Shown piece after piece: positions 7,171 to 13,826 of a stretch of 17,099 nucleotides of DNA. The notes below the pieces were generated by a model. That model was not told the origin of the DNA and did no database searches. It was given only the letters and a program-made list of their open reading frames with translations. Each line of letters begins with the position of its first letter. Positions within the stretch are counted from its first letter, which is position 1. Location of the stretch: assembly GCA_015490215.1 (NCBI GenBank), contig WFYH01000037.1:1-17099 (forward strand), written 5' to 3'. The position numbers were made by a program, and so were the translations under genes. Source of the DNA: Aquificaceae bacterium (GTDB lineage: Bacteria; Aquificota; Aquificia; Aquificales; Aquificaceae).

Positions 7171-7968
7171 CTAAGTGAATTCAACGGGGGCTTTAACCCC
7201 GAGAAGCCTCTTAGCCATAACGCCCGCAGGGGGGAAGAACCCCTTTGCGCTGTGCATAGTTGAGAGGGTCATGTAGTCTACGTAGGTGGCGTAGATCATC
7301 GCCAAGAATATGTCTACGAAGAGGTAACCCTTTACCTTTATCCCGAACTCTTGGAGCTTTTCCGCTATCTGTTCGTAAACCTGTTTGAACTGGTCGTAGG
7401 TCTCTCCGTACATCCTCCTTCCACGTCCGCCGGTGGGTGGCTCCTCCTTTAGGAACACTATCGCTCCCGTTTCACTCTCGGGGTCCCATATCCAGCTGGT
7501 CCAGAGGATGTATTTATCGGGGAAGGTAAAGTGAAGAAGCTCGGAGGCTATATCCCGTGCGGCTTTCCTGTCAACACCCCTTATCTCTTTGACGAAGTCC
7601 TCTACCTTCTGCTCCCATGTCCTTTCCTGCTTTTTCTTCTTCAGAAAACCCTTTTTCTCATCACCGTAAAGCAGATCGCTTACCGCTTTTTTGAGTTTGT
7701 CAACACCCGTTTCCTCTATTATCCTCTCCCTCTTCCTGCGGGCTGCGAAGATCTTTTCAAAGAGTTTGTCAAAATCTTCCTTGGTGAGGGAAGGCAGCCG
7801 ATCCTTGGAGAGGGTTTCCTGAAAGAAGAGGGACTTTTCAAGAAGCTCATTGTAGAAATCCTGAACGAAGTCTTCCCCTTCCCCGAGGATCTTTATCAGG
7901 TAGTCCCTGATCAGGGAGTCATCAAGCTGAACCGGCTTGAAGCCGCCTTCCCTCTTTTCCTGACTCAT
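7171..7968 (-). CDS. Conserved sHdr-cluster protein 'Hyp' (between hdrA and hdrC2)
   Basis: 265-residue, soluble, Lys/Glu-rich protein without any cysteine, so it cannot carry an FeS cluster or persulfide. The position is the one occupied by the conserved 'hyp' gene in the known order hdrC1-B1-A-hyp-C2-B2, and its product is reported to belong to the Hdr-like complex in Aquifex. Its ATG abuts the hdrA stop (TAA|ATG), implying translational coupling. Visible parts are an N-terminal helical region to about residue 130 and a segment (IRGVDRKAARDIASELLHFTFPDKYILW) with the look of a helix-hairpin-helix-like element followed by a P-x-K-Y-x-x-W motif. A more hydrophobic C-terminal stretch follows (VDIFLAMIYATYVDYM). 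Function is unknown; a structural or docking role is the simplest reading, and the HhH resemblance is only my impression. Confidence 0.85.
   Translation of the reverse strand: MSQEKREGGFKPVQLDDSLIRDYLIKILGEGEDFVQDFYNELLEKSLFFQETLSKDRLPSLTKEDFDKLFEKIFAARRKRERIIEETGVDKLKKAVSDLLYGDEKKGFLKKKKQERTWEQKVEDFVKEIRGVDRKAARDIASELLHFTFPDKYILWTSWIWDPESETGAIVFLKEEPPTGGRGRRMYGETYDQFKQVYEQIAEKLQEFGIKVKGYLFVDIFLAMIYATYVDYMTLSTMHSAKGFFPPAGVMAKRLLGVKAPVEFT
7185..7201 (-). other. GC hairpin at the end of the hyp gene
   Basis: CGGGG and CCCCG arms of 5 bp around a 7-nt loop, inside the last codons of hyp (residues LGVKAPVE), about 26 bases before hdrC2. It resembles the intergenic hairpins of this operon but lies in coding sequence, so chance is more likely than for the others. 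Confidence 0.35.
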
Positions 7969-9027
7969 TTATGCGGACACCTTGGCTCCTATGAAGGTTG
8001 CAGCTTCCGCTCCCGCAGCTTCACCCTCGGCGAGGGAGGACTCTATGTCTATGGGTCCCTTACAGGCACCGGCTATGAATACACCGGGCTTGTTGGAGAT
8101 GATGTTGGAACCTGAGTCTTCCGCGGGGACGAGGAACTGGCTGTCGGGGTCTTGGGCAAGTCCGAGTATCTTGGCTACCTTCTTGGTTCCCTCGGAAGGT
8201 TCCATACCCAGAACCAGAACCACCAGATCCATGGGAATTTCAGCGGGTCTCTGGACTATGGTGTCTTCGTGCTTTATCCTGAGCCTGCCGTCGGTGGGGC
8301 TATAAGTTATCTCCGCTATCCTACCCCTTACATACCTGACGCCGTATTTCTCCTGAGGTGCCCAGTAGAAGGGATACTCCCAAGTTCCGTAGGTTCTCAC
8401 GTCCATGTAGTAGCAGAAGACGTCAACGTCAGGATACTTCTCTCTGATTTCTGATCCTTGCAGTCCGGAAAGGGCACATCCGTATCTGCAGCAGTGGACG
8501 TTGGTAACGCCGAGCTGTCTGTCCCTTGAACCCACGCAGAATACAAAGGCAACCCTCTTAGGAAGCTGTCCGTTAGAGGGTCTGTAGAGCCTGCCCTCTC
8601 TGGAGAACATCTGCTCCAGCTCGAGGTTGGTGATAACGTCCGGGTAAATTCCGTAACCCAGCTCCCCTTTCCTCTTGGCGTCAAAGTGCTGGAAGCCGGT
8701 AGCTACCACTATGGCGCCGACCTCGTGCTCCTCACCGTTGGAGAGTTTGACCTTGAAGTTGGGAGCCTCCCCTTCGCAGGCTTCAAGTTCAACCCCGAGC
8801 TTTACCTCAACGTTGGGATTGTTTTGGACCTCCTCAATGAAGGGTCCGATCACCTGCTGGGGAGTCATCTTACGGGGTATCAGGGTGTGGTAGTCCTCAA
8901 GGATGGGACGACCACCGAGCTTTTGCTCCTTCTCGATCAGAATGGTGGGGACTCCGAGCTTTCCGAGGGTTCTCGCAGCGGCAAGTCCCGCCGGACCACC
9001 ACCTACCACCAAAACACTCTTTGCCAT
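7969..9027 (-). CDS. hdrA: Heterodisulfide reductase-like FAD/FeS subunit A (sHdrA)
   Basis: 352-residue flavoprotein at the core of the complex, far shorter than methanogen HdrA, as expected for the sulfur-oxidising form: it lacks the long ferredoxin-type C-terminal extensions. N-terminal Rossmann motif VVGGGPAGLAAA (G9-G14) binds FAD; the second dinucleotide-binding signature is VVATGF. A cysteine cluster C164, C179-C180, C184 (FCVGSRD...HCCRYGC) should bind one [4Fe-4S] cluster. The C-terminal GVFIAGACKGP is the usual FAD-closing motif. Start: ATG 9027 has AAGGAGG 6 bases upstream. An in-frame TTG at 9069 would run through the upstream hairpin and has no ribosome site, so it was not used. 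Stop abuts hyp. Confidence 0.93.
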   Translation of the reverse strand: MAKSVLVVGGGPAGLAAARTLGKLGVPTILIEKEQKLGGRPILEDYHTLIPRKMTPQQVIGPFIEEVQNNPNVEVKLGVELEACEGEAPNFKVKLSNGEEHEVGAIVVATGFQHFDAKRKGELGYGIYPDVITNLELEQMFSREGRLYRPSNGQLPKRVAFVFCVGSRDRQLGVTNVHCCRYGCALSGLQGSEIREKYPDVDVFCYYMDVRTYGTWEYPFYWAPQEKYGVRYVRGRIAEITYSPTDGRLRIKHEDTIVQRPAEIPMDLVVLVLGMEPSEGTKKVAKILGLAQDPDSQFLVPAEDSGSNIISNKPGVFIAGACKGPIDIESSLAEGEAAGAEAATFIGAKVSA

Positions 9028-9060
9028 CTCCAACCTCCTTAACCGTGAGTGTATTGGAAA

Positions 9061-9078
9061 GGGGCGCAAAGGCGCCCC
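9061..9078 (-). other. GC hairpin between hdrB1 and hdrA
   Basis: Perfect 7-bp inverted repeat with a 4-nt loop (minus strand GGGGCGC-CTTT-GCGCCCC), 16 nt after the hdrB1 stop and 33 nt before hdrA. No U-tract follows (TTTCCAATA), so a factor-independent terminator is unlikely. An mRNA stability or processing element fits better. Confidence 0.6.
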
Positions 9079-9094
9079 GAAAACAACCTAACCC

Positions 9095-10432
9095 TTAAGA
9101 CTTAAACAGAGGCATGTCCGCAGAGGCGGACCTTCTCCTCTTGAATCCGTCAGAGGTCTTGCTGTAAGGTTCGTAGAGGTCATACTCCTTGAAGAACTCA
9201 AGAAGCTCGTCGTATTTACCCTGCTTCTCCAGATCGGCAATGTATTTGACCGTATCCTCCCACTCTTTCCTGAGTTCCTTCCAGTTGGTTATTCCCATCT
9301 TCTCAAGGAGAGGCTCGTAGTTGGAGCAGTTCCAGTAGAGCTGAACCACCTTGAAGGGGTGTGCTCCGCAGGCGAGTGCAGAGAACATTACGTCGGACAT
9401 GACCGCAACGGGGTGATACATTCCGTGAGCCTTTCCGATCCACTGGTTCTTTTCAAAGGTGGTGGTGCAGCCCGTGTCGTGGGTGATGATCACGTCCGCC
9501 TTGATCTCCTCCGCTATAACTTTAAGCTTCCTCTGAATGGCGAAGGATCTGGTGAACTCCCTCTCGGTGAGTATGTGCCTAAAGCCGAATCCGCAGCAGT
9601 CATACCAAGTGGAGTAGTCAACCACCTGAGCACCGAGAGCCTTTATAACGGCGGTGGAAGCGGCAGGTCTCTGTCCGTTGTAGACCTCAGGGTCGTAAGG
9701 GTAGTCGTCAGCCATCATCTTCCAAGTGTGGCAGGCGTTGTGTATAGCAACCCTTACGTTGGAGACGTCTATCCCCTTCGCCTTTCCTTCCTTTTCGTAG
9801 AGTTCCTTGATTTTGTATCTCATTGCGTGGACCCACTCGGAGTAGTGGACCACCTCTTGGGGAATTACGATCCTTCCGTCTTCGGTGAGCCTTCCGAGTT
9901 TCTTGAGGATGGGCTTGACCGCATCCCTGAGTTCTTTGTTGAATATGAGCTGCTCTCTGGTCTCCTTGTAAGATCCGAAGGAGGTTCCGCAGTGGATGAG
10001 GGGGTAGTATCCGGTCTTCCAAGCTTGGTGCATGTTCCTGAGCCAGACCGCTGCAAGAGCTACGGGGTTGGAGGTTCCGGATCCGTGGTAGTTCCAAGCG
10101 GTGCAGGAGGTCTGGTGGGGCTCGTTGAGATAGTCAAGCCCGAACTTGTTCATAAACCAGAAGACAGAAGCAGGGTATCCGGGGATGTTCCCGCACTGTC
10201 CGCAGGACTTGTGGTGCCAGAGCTTGTTGGTGGGTATGGTCTTTATCCTTCCCGTTCTGGTGTAAACCTCTATGGGCTGGTTCTCCTCGGTGATCCTGTA
10301 TACGAGAATCTCACCCTTTTCCTCAAGCTCATACATCTCCTCAAAGAGATGGTCGTAGTGAGAATGCTTGTTGAGTATGGGAAAGGGTTCAGGATCCGCA
10401 TATCTCAAATAAGGACTCTTTCCGTGTCCCAT
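9095..10432 (-). CDS. hdrB1: Heterodisulfide reductase-like subunit B1 (sHdrB1)
   Basis: 445-residue HdrB-type subunit, much longer than HdrB2. The CCG architecture is recognisable but altered. The N-terminal half has C77, C80, C110 and C148 without a CCG triplet. The C-terminal half has C234 (HNACHTWK), C279-C280-G (YDCCGFGF) and a single C322 (THDTGCTTT) where CxxC is expected. This suggests that the cluster ligation differs from that of HdrB2, so the two B subunits probably have different jobs. The last 70 residues are a charged helical extension (KELRKEWEDTVKYIADLEKQGKYDELLEFFKEYDLY). Start ATG has AAGGAGGTG five bases upstream. It follows hdrC1 after a 54-base gap with a hairpin. Confidence 0.92.
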   Translation of the reverse strand: MGHGKSPYLRYADPEPFPILNKHSHYDHLFEEMYELEEKGEILVYRITEENQPIEVYTRTGRIKTIPTNKLWHHKSCGQCGNIPGYPASVFWFMNKFGLDYLNEPHQTSCTAWNYHGSGTSNPVALAAVWLRNMHQAWKTGYYPLIHCGTSFGSYKETREQLIFNKELRDAVKPILKKLGRLTEDGRIVIPQEVVHYSEWVHAMRYKIKELYEKEGKAKGIDVSNVRVAIHNACHTWKMMADDYPYDPEVYNGQRPAASTAVIKALGAQVVDYSTWYDCCGFGFRHILTEREFTRSFAIQRKLKVIAEEIKADVIITHDTGCTTTFEKNQWIGKAHGMYHPVAVMSDVMFSALACGAHPFKVVQLYWNCSNYEPLLEKMGITNWKELRKEWEDTVKYIADLEKQGKYDELLEFFKEYDLYEPYSKTSDGFKRRRSASADMPLFKS

Positions 10433-10458
10433 AACTACACCTCCTTAGGTTTTGTTGT

Positions 10459-10474
10459 CGGGGCACTAACCCCG
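10459..10474 (-). other. GC hairpin between hdrC1 and hdrB1
   Basis: 5-bp inverted repeat CGGGG...CCCCG with a 6-nt loop (minus strand TTAGTG), 12 nt after the hdrC1 stop and about 17 nt ahead of the hdrB1 Shine-Dalgarno. No long U-tract comes directly after it (ACAACAAAACC). Same GGGG/CCCC style as the other junction hairpins. Confidence 0.5.
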
Positions 10475-10486
10475 CTCATTAGCATA

Positions 10487-11221
10487 TTACTCTTCCTCCT
10501 CCTCTTCCATGAGCTCCTCCCACCTCTCTTCGTTCTCTTCTACTATGTCCATAATGACGTTGTAGAGGTTGGGATCAAGCTTTTCCAGCATTTCAAAGAT
10601 GCCCGTCTCTCTCCAGATGGTATACATCTCTATTGCAGTTTCCAAGGAAACCTCCCAAGCGGTTTTGACGGATTTACCCACATCAAAGGGTATAGCCATC
10701 CTTTTAGCCCTGAGGTTCTCCATGTTGTCCTGCATCTTGGGACCCCAGTCGGGGAAGAAGTCCGGCTGGAGCATGTCCGCAGAGAGCTGGTTTCCAGTGG
10801 TCATAACTTTCAGAAGAACCCTTCCGTAGGGCTTGAGGAGGTCCTTGGTAGCCTCAAAGGCATTTCTGACGGCGACCTCCCTCATTATGATGACGAGTCC
10901 ACCGGGGTTGTTGACGAAGGGGCACCTTATCCAGCAGGTGAAGCACTGGGAGCATGCCCATATGTATTCGTGCATCATGTCGTAGATAACTTCCACGTCC
11001 TCTTCGAGGAACCTCTGGACTATCTCTCTGGGGGAGTAGTCAAAGAATCTATTGGAAGGACAGGATGCCGTGCACACTCCGCAGTTTAAACATCCGAAGA
11101 GGAACTCTTTAAAGCGGAAGTCAGACTTAACTTCCTCAAAGATGCGGACCTTCTCTTCCCAAGGAACCTCCTTGGTCTTCTCGGAAATGGGTATATTGTA
11201 TCCGTAAGGATGTCCTTCCAT
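10487..11221 (-). CDS. hdrC1: Heterodisulfide reductase-like subunit C1 (sHdrC1), 2x[4Fe-4S]
   Basis: 244-residue electron-transfer subunit with two [4Fe-4S] motifs: CLNCGVCTASCP (C44, C47, C50, C54) and CSQCFTCWIRCP (C90, C93, C96, C100). A helical HdrC domain follows. The protein ends in a run of six glutamates after ENEERWEELM, a strongly acidic tail absent from HdrC2 that could mediate docking. It heads the hdrC1-B1-A-hyp-C2-B2 series. ATG 11221 has AAGGAGGTG five bases upstream. The 142-base gap ahead of it holds an AT-rich element that could be its own promoter. Confidence 0.92.
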   Translation of the reverse strand: MEGHPYGYNIPISEKTKEVPWEEKVRIFEEVKSDFRFKEFLFGCLNCGVCTASCPSNRFFDYSPREIVQRFLEEDVEVIYDMMHEYIWACSQCFTCWIRCPFVNNPGGLVIIMREVAVRNAFEATKDLLKPYGRVLLKVMTTGNQLSADMLQPDFFPDWGPKMQDNMENLRAKRMAIPFDVGKSVKTAWEVSLETAIEMYTIWRETGIFEMLEKLDPNLYNVIMDIVEENEERWEELMEEEEEE

Positions 11222-11363
11222 AATCGCACCTCCTTAGGGATTCTGCACAGATACTAAGTTAACTTCCGCTCTTAGGGAAGACAAAAAAATTTTTTTATAG
11301 GTATATAAAAATATGCTTATAGTCATATTTTTAAAGCGGGGCGGGGAAGCCCCGGGGGCGGTG
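11222..11363 (-). promoter_or_regulatory. AT-rich gap with inverted repeat between dsrE and hdrC1
   Basis: Gap of 142 bases, the longest inside the operon. In transcription order it holds a GC hairpin, a perfect 10-bp inverted repeat (TAAAAATATG at 11306-11315 and its complement at 11324-11333, 8-nt spacer), the symmetric run A7T7 (11283-11296), and the hdrC1 ribosome site. A weak promoter for hdrC1 (TTGTCT then TAACTT with 17-nt spacing) is possible but far from consensus. The repeat could be an operator or an AU-stem of an RNA element. I cannot decide between transcription start, attenuation and bent DNA. Confidence 0.4.
11342..11354 (-). other. GC hairpin after the dsrE gene
   Basis: 5-bp stem with a 3-nt loop (minus strand CGGGG-CTT-CCCCG), 9 nt after the dsrE stop, followed by CCCCGCTTTAAAAATA. 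The missing U-tract argues against a classical terminator. It sits at the end of the tusA-dsrE-dsrE part and may protect that RNA's 3' end. Confidence 0.5.
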
Positions 11364-11789
11364 CTACAGGGATATAACAGCATATTCCCCGCTCATGAGT
11401 TTGTCAAGGAAGGCGGCACCTCCGATTATCCCGTCGCAGAGTTCTTCGTTAACGTCCTCCTTCTTGTAGATGTCCGTAAGATCCAGAGAGGGAACACAGA
11501 GGTAAATCTTCACACCTGCCTCCTTTGCCATCTTGATAAAGTCGTAGACGGTCTGGTCCACACCGGGTCTTACCTTCACCTTTTTAGCGTTGTCCTTCAT
11601 CAGCAGGAAGCCTGCTTCGGAGGTGATAACCATCTCCACCTCGTAGTCCATGGTGGTTGCAGCGGTCGCCAAGAAGAAGGGTGCACCCGCTTGGGGGTTG
11701 ATCAGCTCGCCCGTGGTAGGCTCTGCCCTTTCAAAAAAGGGAACCGTAAGGATGTAGAAGAGGAGCTTTTCATACTCTTGACCTGCCAT
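11364..11789 (-). CDS. DsrE-family sulfur carrier (probable DsrE3 type)
   Basis: 141-residue small protein of the DsrE/F fold: N-terminal strand LLFYILTVP, a helix of small residues (APFFLATAATTMDYEVEMVIT), then AGVKIYLCVPSLDL with the conserved persulfide-accepting cysteine C98, and a GGAAFLDKLMSGEYAVISL C-terminus. A second Cys is C118. In sHdr organisms a DsrE3-type protein exchanges sulfane sulfur or thiosulfonate groups with TusA and delivers it to the complex. Its place 20 bases behind the DsrE2-type gene and two genes after tusA fits this. Start ATG is preceded by AGGAGG. The DsrE3 assignment rests mainly on context. Confidence 0.82.
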   Translation of the reverse strand: MAGQEYEKLLFYILTVPFFERAEPTTGELINPQAGAPFFLATAATTMDYEVEMVITSEAGFLLMKDNAKKVKVRPGVDQTVYDFIKMAKEAGVKIYLCVPSLDLTDIYKKEDVNEELCDGIIGGAAFLDKLMSGEYAVISL

Positions 11790-11809
11790 CTCTCGCCTCC
11801 TGAAAGGAT

Positions 11810-12355
11810 TTAGATAAAGAGTATCATAGGCTTATCCGCTTCAAGAACGTAGTTGATAAAGGTCGCCGCTCCTCCGGGAGGCTCAAGCCCGTCTATGAGG
11901 TCCTCATATTTGTAGCCGAAAAGCTCCATGGTCATCTGGCAGGGGATCAGCTTAACGTCCGCATCTTTACATAGCTCAAGGAGTTCCTCTACGGAAGCCA
12001 CACCGTTGTCCTTCATCATCTTTTTCATCATAGCGGTCATAAAATCGGTCATGCCGGGAATAACACCCATCAGTTGAGGAGGTCCGGGGAATATAGCTTC
12101 CATAAGTCCCGCAAGCTGACCCGCAACGGGAGTTTTCTTAACTGAAGGAGGGAATACCATAGGCATCGCAGGGTTGCCTACGGGAGCCACCTTCAGGTGC
12201 TTCATCTTCTCCTTGTGGATGATGTTAAGACCGTAAAAGGTAAAAAATATGGCGGTTTCAACACCCAAAGAAGCGGCGGTAGAAGCGAGTATAAGGGGCG
12301 GATAAGCCCAGTCCAAAGTGCCTTTGCTTGCGATGATAGCCAGTCTTTCAGCCAT
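11810..12355 (-). CDS. dsrE2: DsrE2-type protein (DrsE_2 / COG2210-like)
   Basis: 181-residue protein starting LAIIASKGTLDWAYPPLILASTAASLGVETAIFFTFYGLNI, the hallmark opening of the DsrE2 family (often misnamed peroxiredoxin-like). A methionine-rich middle segment (MTDFMTAMMKKMMKDNG) and CKDADVKLIPCQMTMELFGYKYEDL follow; the candidate sulfur-binding cysteines are C129 and C139. It ends GGAATFINYVLEADKPMILFI. No obvious transmembrane pair is present, so it looks like the soluble variant (DsrE2B) reported in sHdr clusters. It lies between tusA and dsrE with short gaps. ATG has GGAGGGGGTG upstream. Probable role: persulfide relay partner of TusA; direct evidence is lacking. Confidence 0.85.
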   Translation of the reverse strand: MAERLAIIASKGTLDWAYPPLILASTAASLGVETAIFFTFYGLNIIHKEKMKHLKVAPVGNPAMPMVFPPSVKKTPVAGQLAGLMEAIFPGPPQLMGVIPGMTDFMTAMMKKMMKDNGVASVEELLELCKDADVKLIPCQMTMELFGYKYEDLIDGLEPPGGAATFINYVLEADKPMILFI

Positions 12356-12384
12356 CTTTCACCCCCTCCAAAAGGAAAAAGTGT

Positions 12385-12624
12385 TTAGCCTTTCTTCTTG
12401 ATGTAGAAGATATACTTGCCACCTTCTTCTACGGTTTCAACCAACTCGTGACCGGTTCTTTGGCAGAAGGCGGGAATGTCAGCCTTAGAACCGGGATCGG
12501 TAGAAATCACTTCAAGAATTTGACCGGGAGAAAGCTCCTCAAGAGCTTTCTTAGTTTTCAAAACAGGCAGAGGACAGTTGAGTCCTGAAGTATCAAGAGT
12601 CTTGTCAGCGGTGACGCTTGCCAT
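12385..12624 (-). CDS. tusA: TusA sulfur-carrier protein
   Basis: 79-residue sulfurtransferase with the family signature LDTSGLNCPLPVLKTKKAL; the active cysteine is C17 in the CPxP motif at the start of the first helix. The rest (GQILEVISTDPGSKADIPAFCQRTGHELVE...) is the usual TusA fold and normal length. In oxidative sulfur metabolism it accepts sulfane sulfur and passes it via DsrE proteins to the sHdr system. Start: a GTG three codons upstream lies inside the AGGAGGTG ribosome site, so ATG 12624 is chosen. It is the first gene of the sulfur block. The upstream 112 bases probably hold the operon promoter. Confidence 0.92.
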   Translation of the reverse strand: MASVTADKTLDTSGLNCPLPVLKTKKALEELSPGQILEVISTDPGSKADIPAFCQRTGHELVETVEEGGKYIFYIKKKG

Positions 12625-12633
12625 CGCACGCAC

Positions 12634-12745
12634 CTCCTGAAGATTTTCTAAATTAGATTATCATCATAAACTGATGTGTGCATCATTACTTTTTTTTAAT
12701 GCGCAAATAAACCTTATTTATAAGAGAGTAGCTTAGCACAAAAGT
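12634..12745 (-). promoter_or_regulatory. Probable promoter/operator region upstream of tusA
   Basis: AT-rich spacer between cheB and tusA. On the minus strand it carries -10-like sequences TATGAT (12663-12668) and GATAAT (12657-12662), with no good -35. An interrupted palindrome TGATG-TGTG-CATCA lies at 12672-12685, just upstream of the -10-like sequence, where a repressor or activator could bind. A run of eight T on the + strand and the small symmetric CTTATTTATAAG lie further upstream. Likely the main control region for the sulfur operon, though no regulator gene is adjacent. Confidence 0.4.
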
Positions 12746-13804
12746 TCAGGATCCCTGCGCTCTTTCTTTGATCCTCCTGAGATGCCTCTTTATAGCTGAA
12801 GCTATCTTGTAGGAGGGTAAAATCTCAAGGGCTGCACCTATCTCCTTTGCGGCAGCGGGCATACCGTATACTACTGCTGTTTCTTCCGATTCCGCTATGG
12901 TGTAACATCCCCTCTGTTTCATCTTCAAAAGTCCCTCGGCGCCGTCCCTTCCTATACCTGTAAGGAGAACCCCTATGGCGTTGGGACAGTAAACCTCAGC
13001 TACAGAAAAGAAGAGTACATCAACGGAAGGGTAGTATATATAGCTGTCATCCTTGAAGAGTTTTATCTTCTTGTCTGGAGTTACCTTCATGTGCCACCCG
13101 CCGGGGGCAAGGTAGCCGTATCCCCCCAAGACCGCCTGTCCGTTAGAGGCGTGGAAAAACTCTATGGGCGTATATTCGGACAATCTCTTGGCAAGGGAAG
13201 GAGTAAATTGAGGAGGCATATGCTGAACTACGAGGTAGGCACTCTCGTCGTCCACCTCACAGTCCTGAAGGATGTCTATTAGGGTGGCGGGACCTCCCGT
13301 AGATATACCTATAGCCACCACGTATTTGGCAAGCCCCCTTTTGGTGGGCCTGTATGAGGTCTTGGCTGTCCTTAAGCCGAGGGTTCTTCTGAGAATCCTA
13401 TGCCTGCTCCTGTATGCCTGCTTTACCTTGCTTATTATCTCGTCCGCTACTTTGTGTATGTCCAAGGATATAGTTCCTGAAGGTTTGGGGACATAGTCAA
13501 AGGCTCCCATGTCAAGGAGTTCCATGGTAATGGGTGCCTCTTCAGTGGTTAGGGAAGAGACTACAACCACAGGGACGGGGTTTTCCTCCATTATGATCTT
13601 CAGAGCTTCCTTTCCGTCCATTACGGGCATATTTATGTCAAGGGTGACAACGTCGGGCTTTAGCTCTTTTACCTTCTCTACAGCCTCTTTTCCGTTTCTG
13701 GCTACCCCTATGACCTCTATTTGGGGATCGCTCTCGAGGATTTCCCTTATGGCTTTTCTCATAAAAGCGGAGTCGTCAACAACAAGGACCTTTATCTTAC
13801 CCAT
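12746..13804 (-). CDS. cheB: Chemotaxis protein-glutamate methylesterase/glutaminase CheB
   Basis: 352-residue cytoplasmic enzyme that removes methyl groups from, and deamidates, chemoreceptor glutamyl side chains. The N-terminal receiver domain has the acidic pair D10-D11, phospho-acceptor D56 (VTLDINMPVMDG), S83-S84 and K107 (YVPKPSG). The C-terminal methylesterase domain has the full catalytic triad S168 (GISTGGP), H195 (QHMP) and D287 (TGIGRDG), with AESEETAVVYGMPAAA after it. It looks intact and functional. No other che, fla or receptor gene lies in the window; the neighbours are a permease gene upstream (22 bases) and the sulfur operon downstream. No clear Shine-Dalgarno precedes ATG 13804 within normal distance. 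Confidence 0.95.
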   Translation of the reverse strand: MGKIKVLVVDDSAFMRKAIREILESDPQIEVIGVARNGKEAVEKVKELKPDVVTLDINMPVMDGKEALKIIMEENPVPVVVVSSLTTEEAPITMELLDMGAFDYVPKPSGTISLDIHKVADEIISKVKQAYRSRHRILRRTLGLRTAKTSYRPTKRGLAKYVVAIGISTGGPATLIDILQDCEVDDESAYLVVQHMPPQFTPSLAKRLSEYTPIEFFHASNGQAVLGGYGYLAPGGWHMKVTPDKKIKLFKDDSYIYYPSVDVLFFSVAEVYCPNAIGVLLTGIGRDGAEGLLKMKQRGCYTIAESEETAVVYGMPAAAKEIGAALEILPSYKIASAIKRHLRRIKERAQGS

Positions 13805-13826
13805 TCAAAAAATTGTAAAACACCCC

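Noticed and set aside
9028..9069. Longer HdrA starting at TTG 9069
   Set aside because: The extension would translate into the intergenic hairpin, has no ribosome site, and ATG 9027 has a strong AAGGAGG at good spacing and a normal flavoprotein N-terminus.
9359..11089. Long + strand open frame of 576 codons opposite hdrB1 and hdrC1
   Set aside because: Antisense shadow of two genes with clear FeS motifs and ribosome sites. Its own translation shows no recognisable domain and no start signal.
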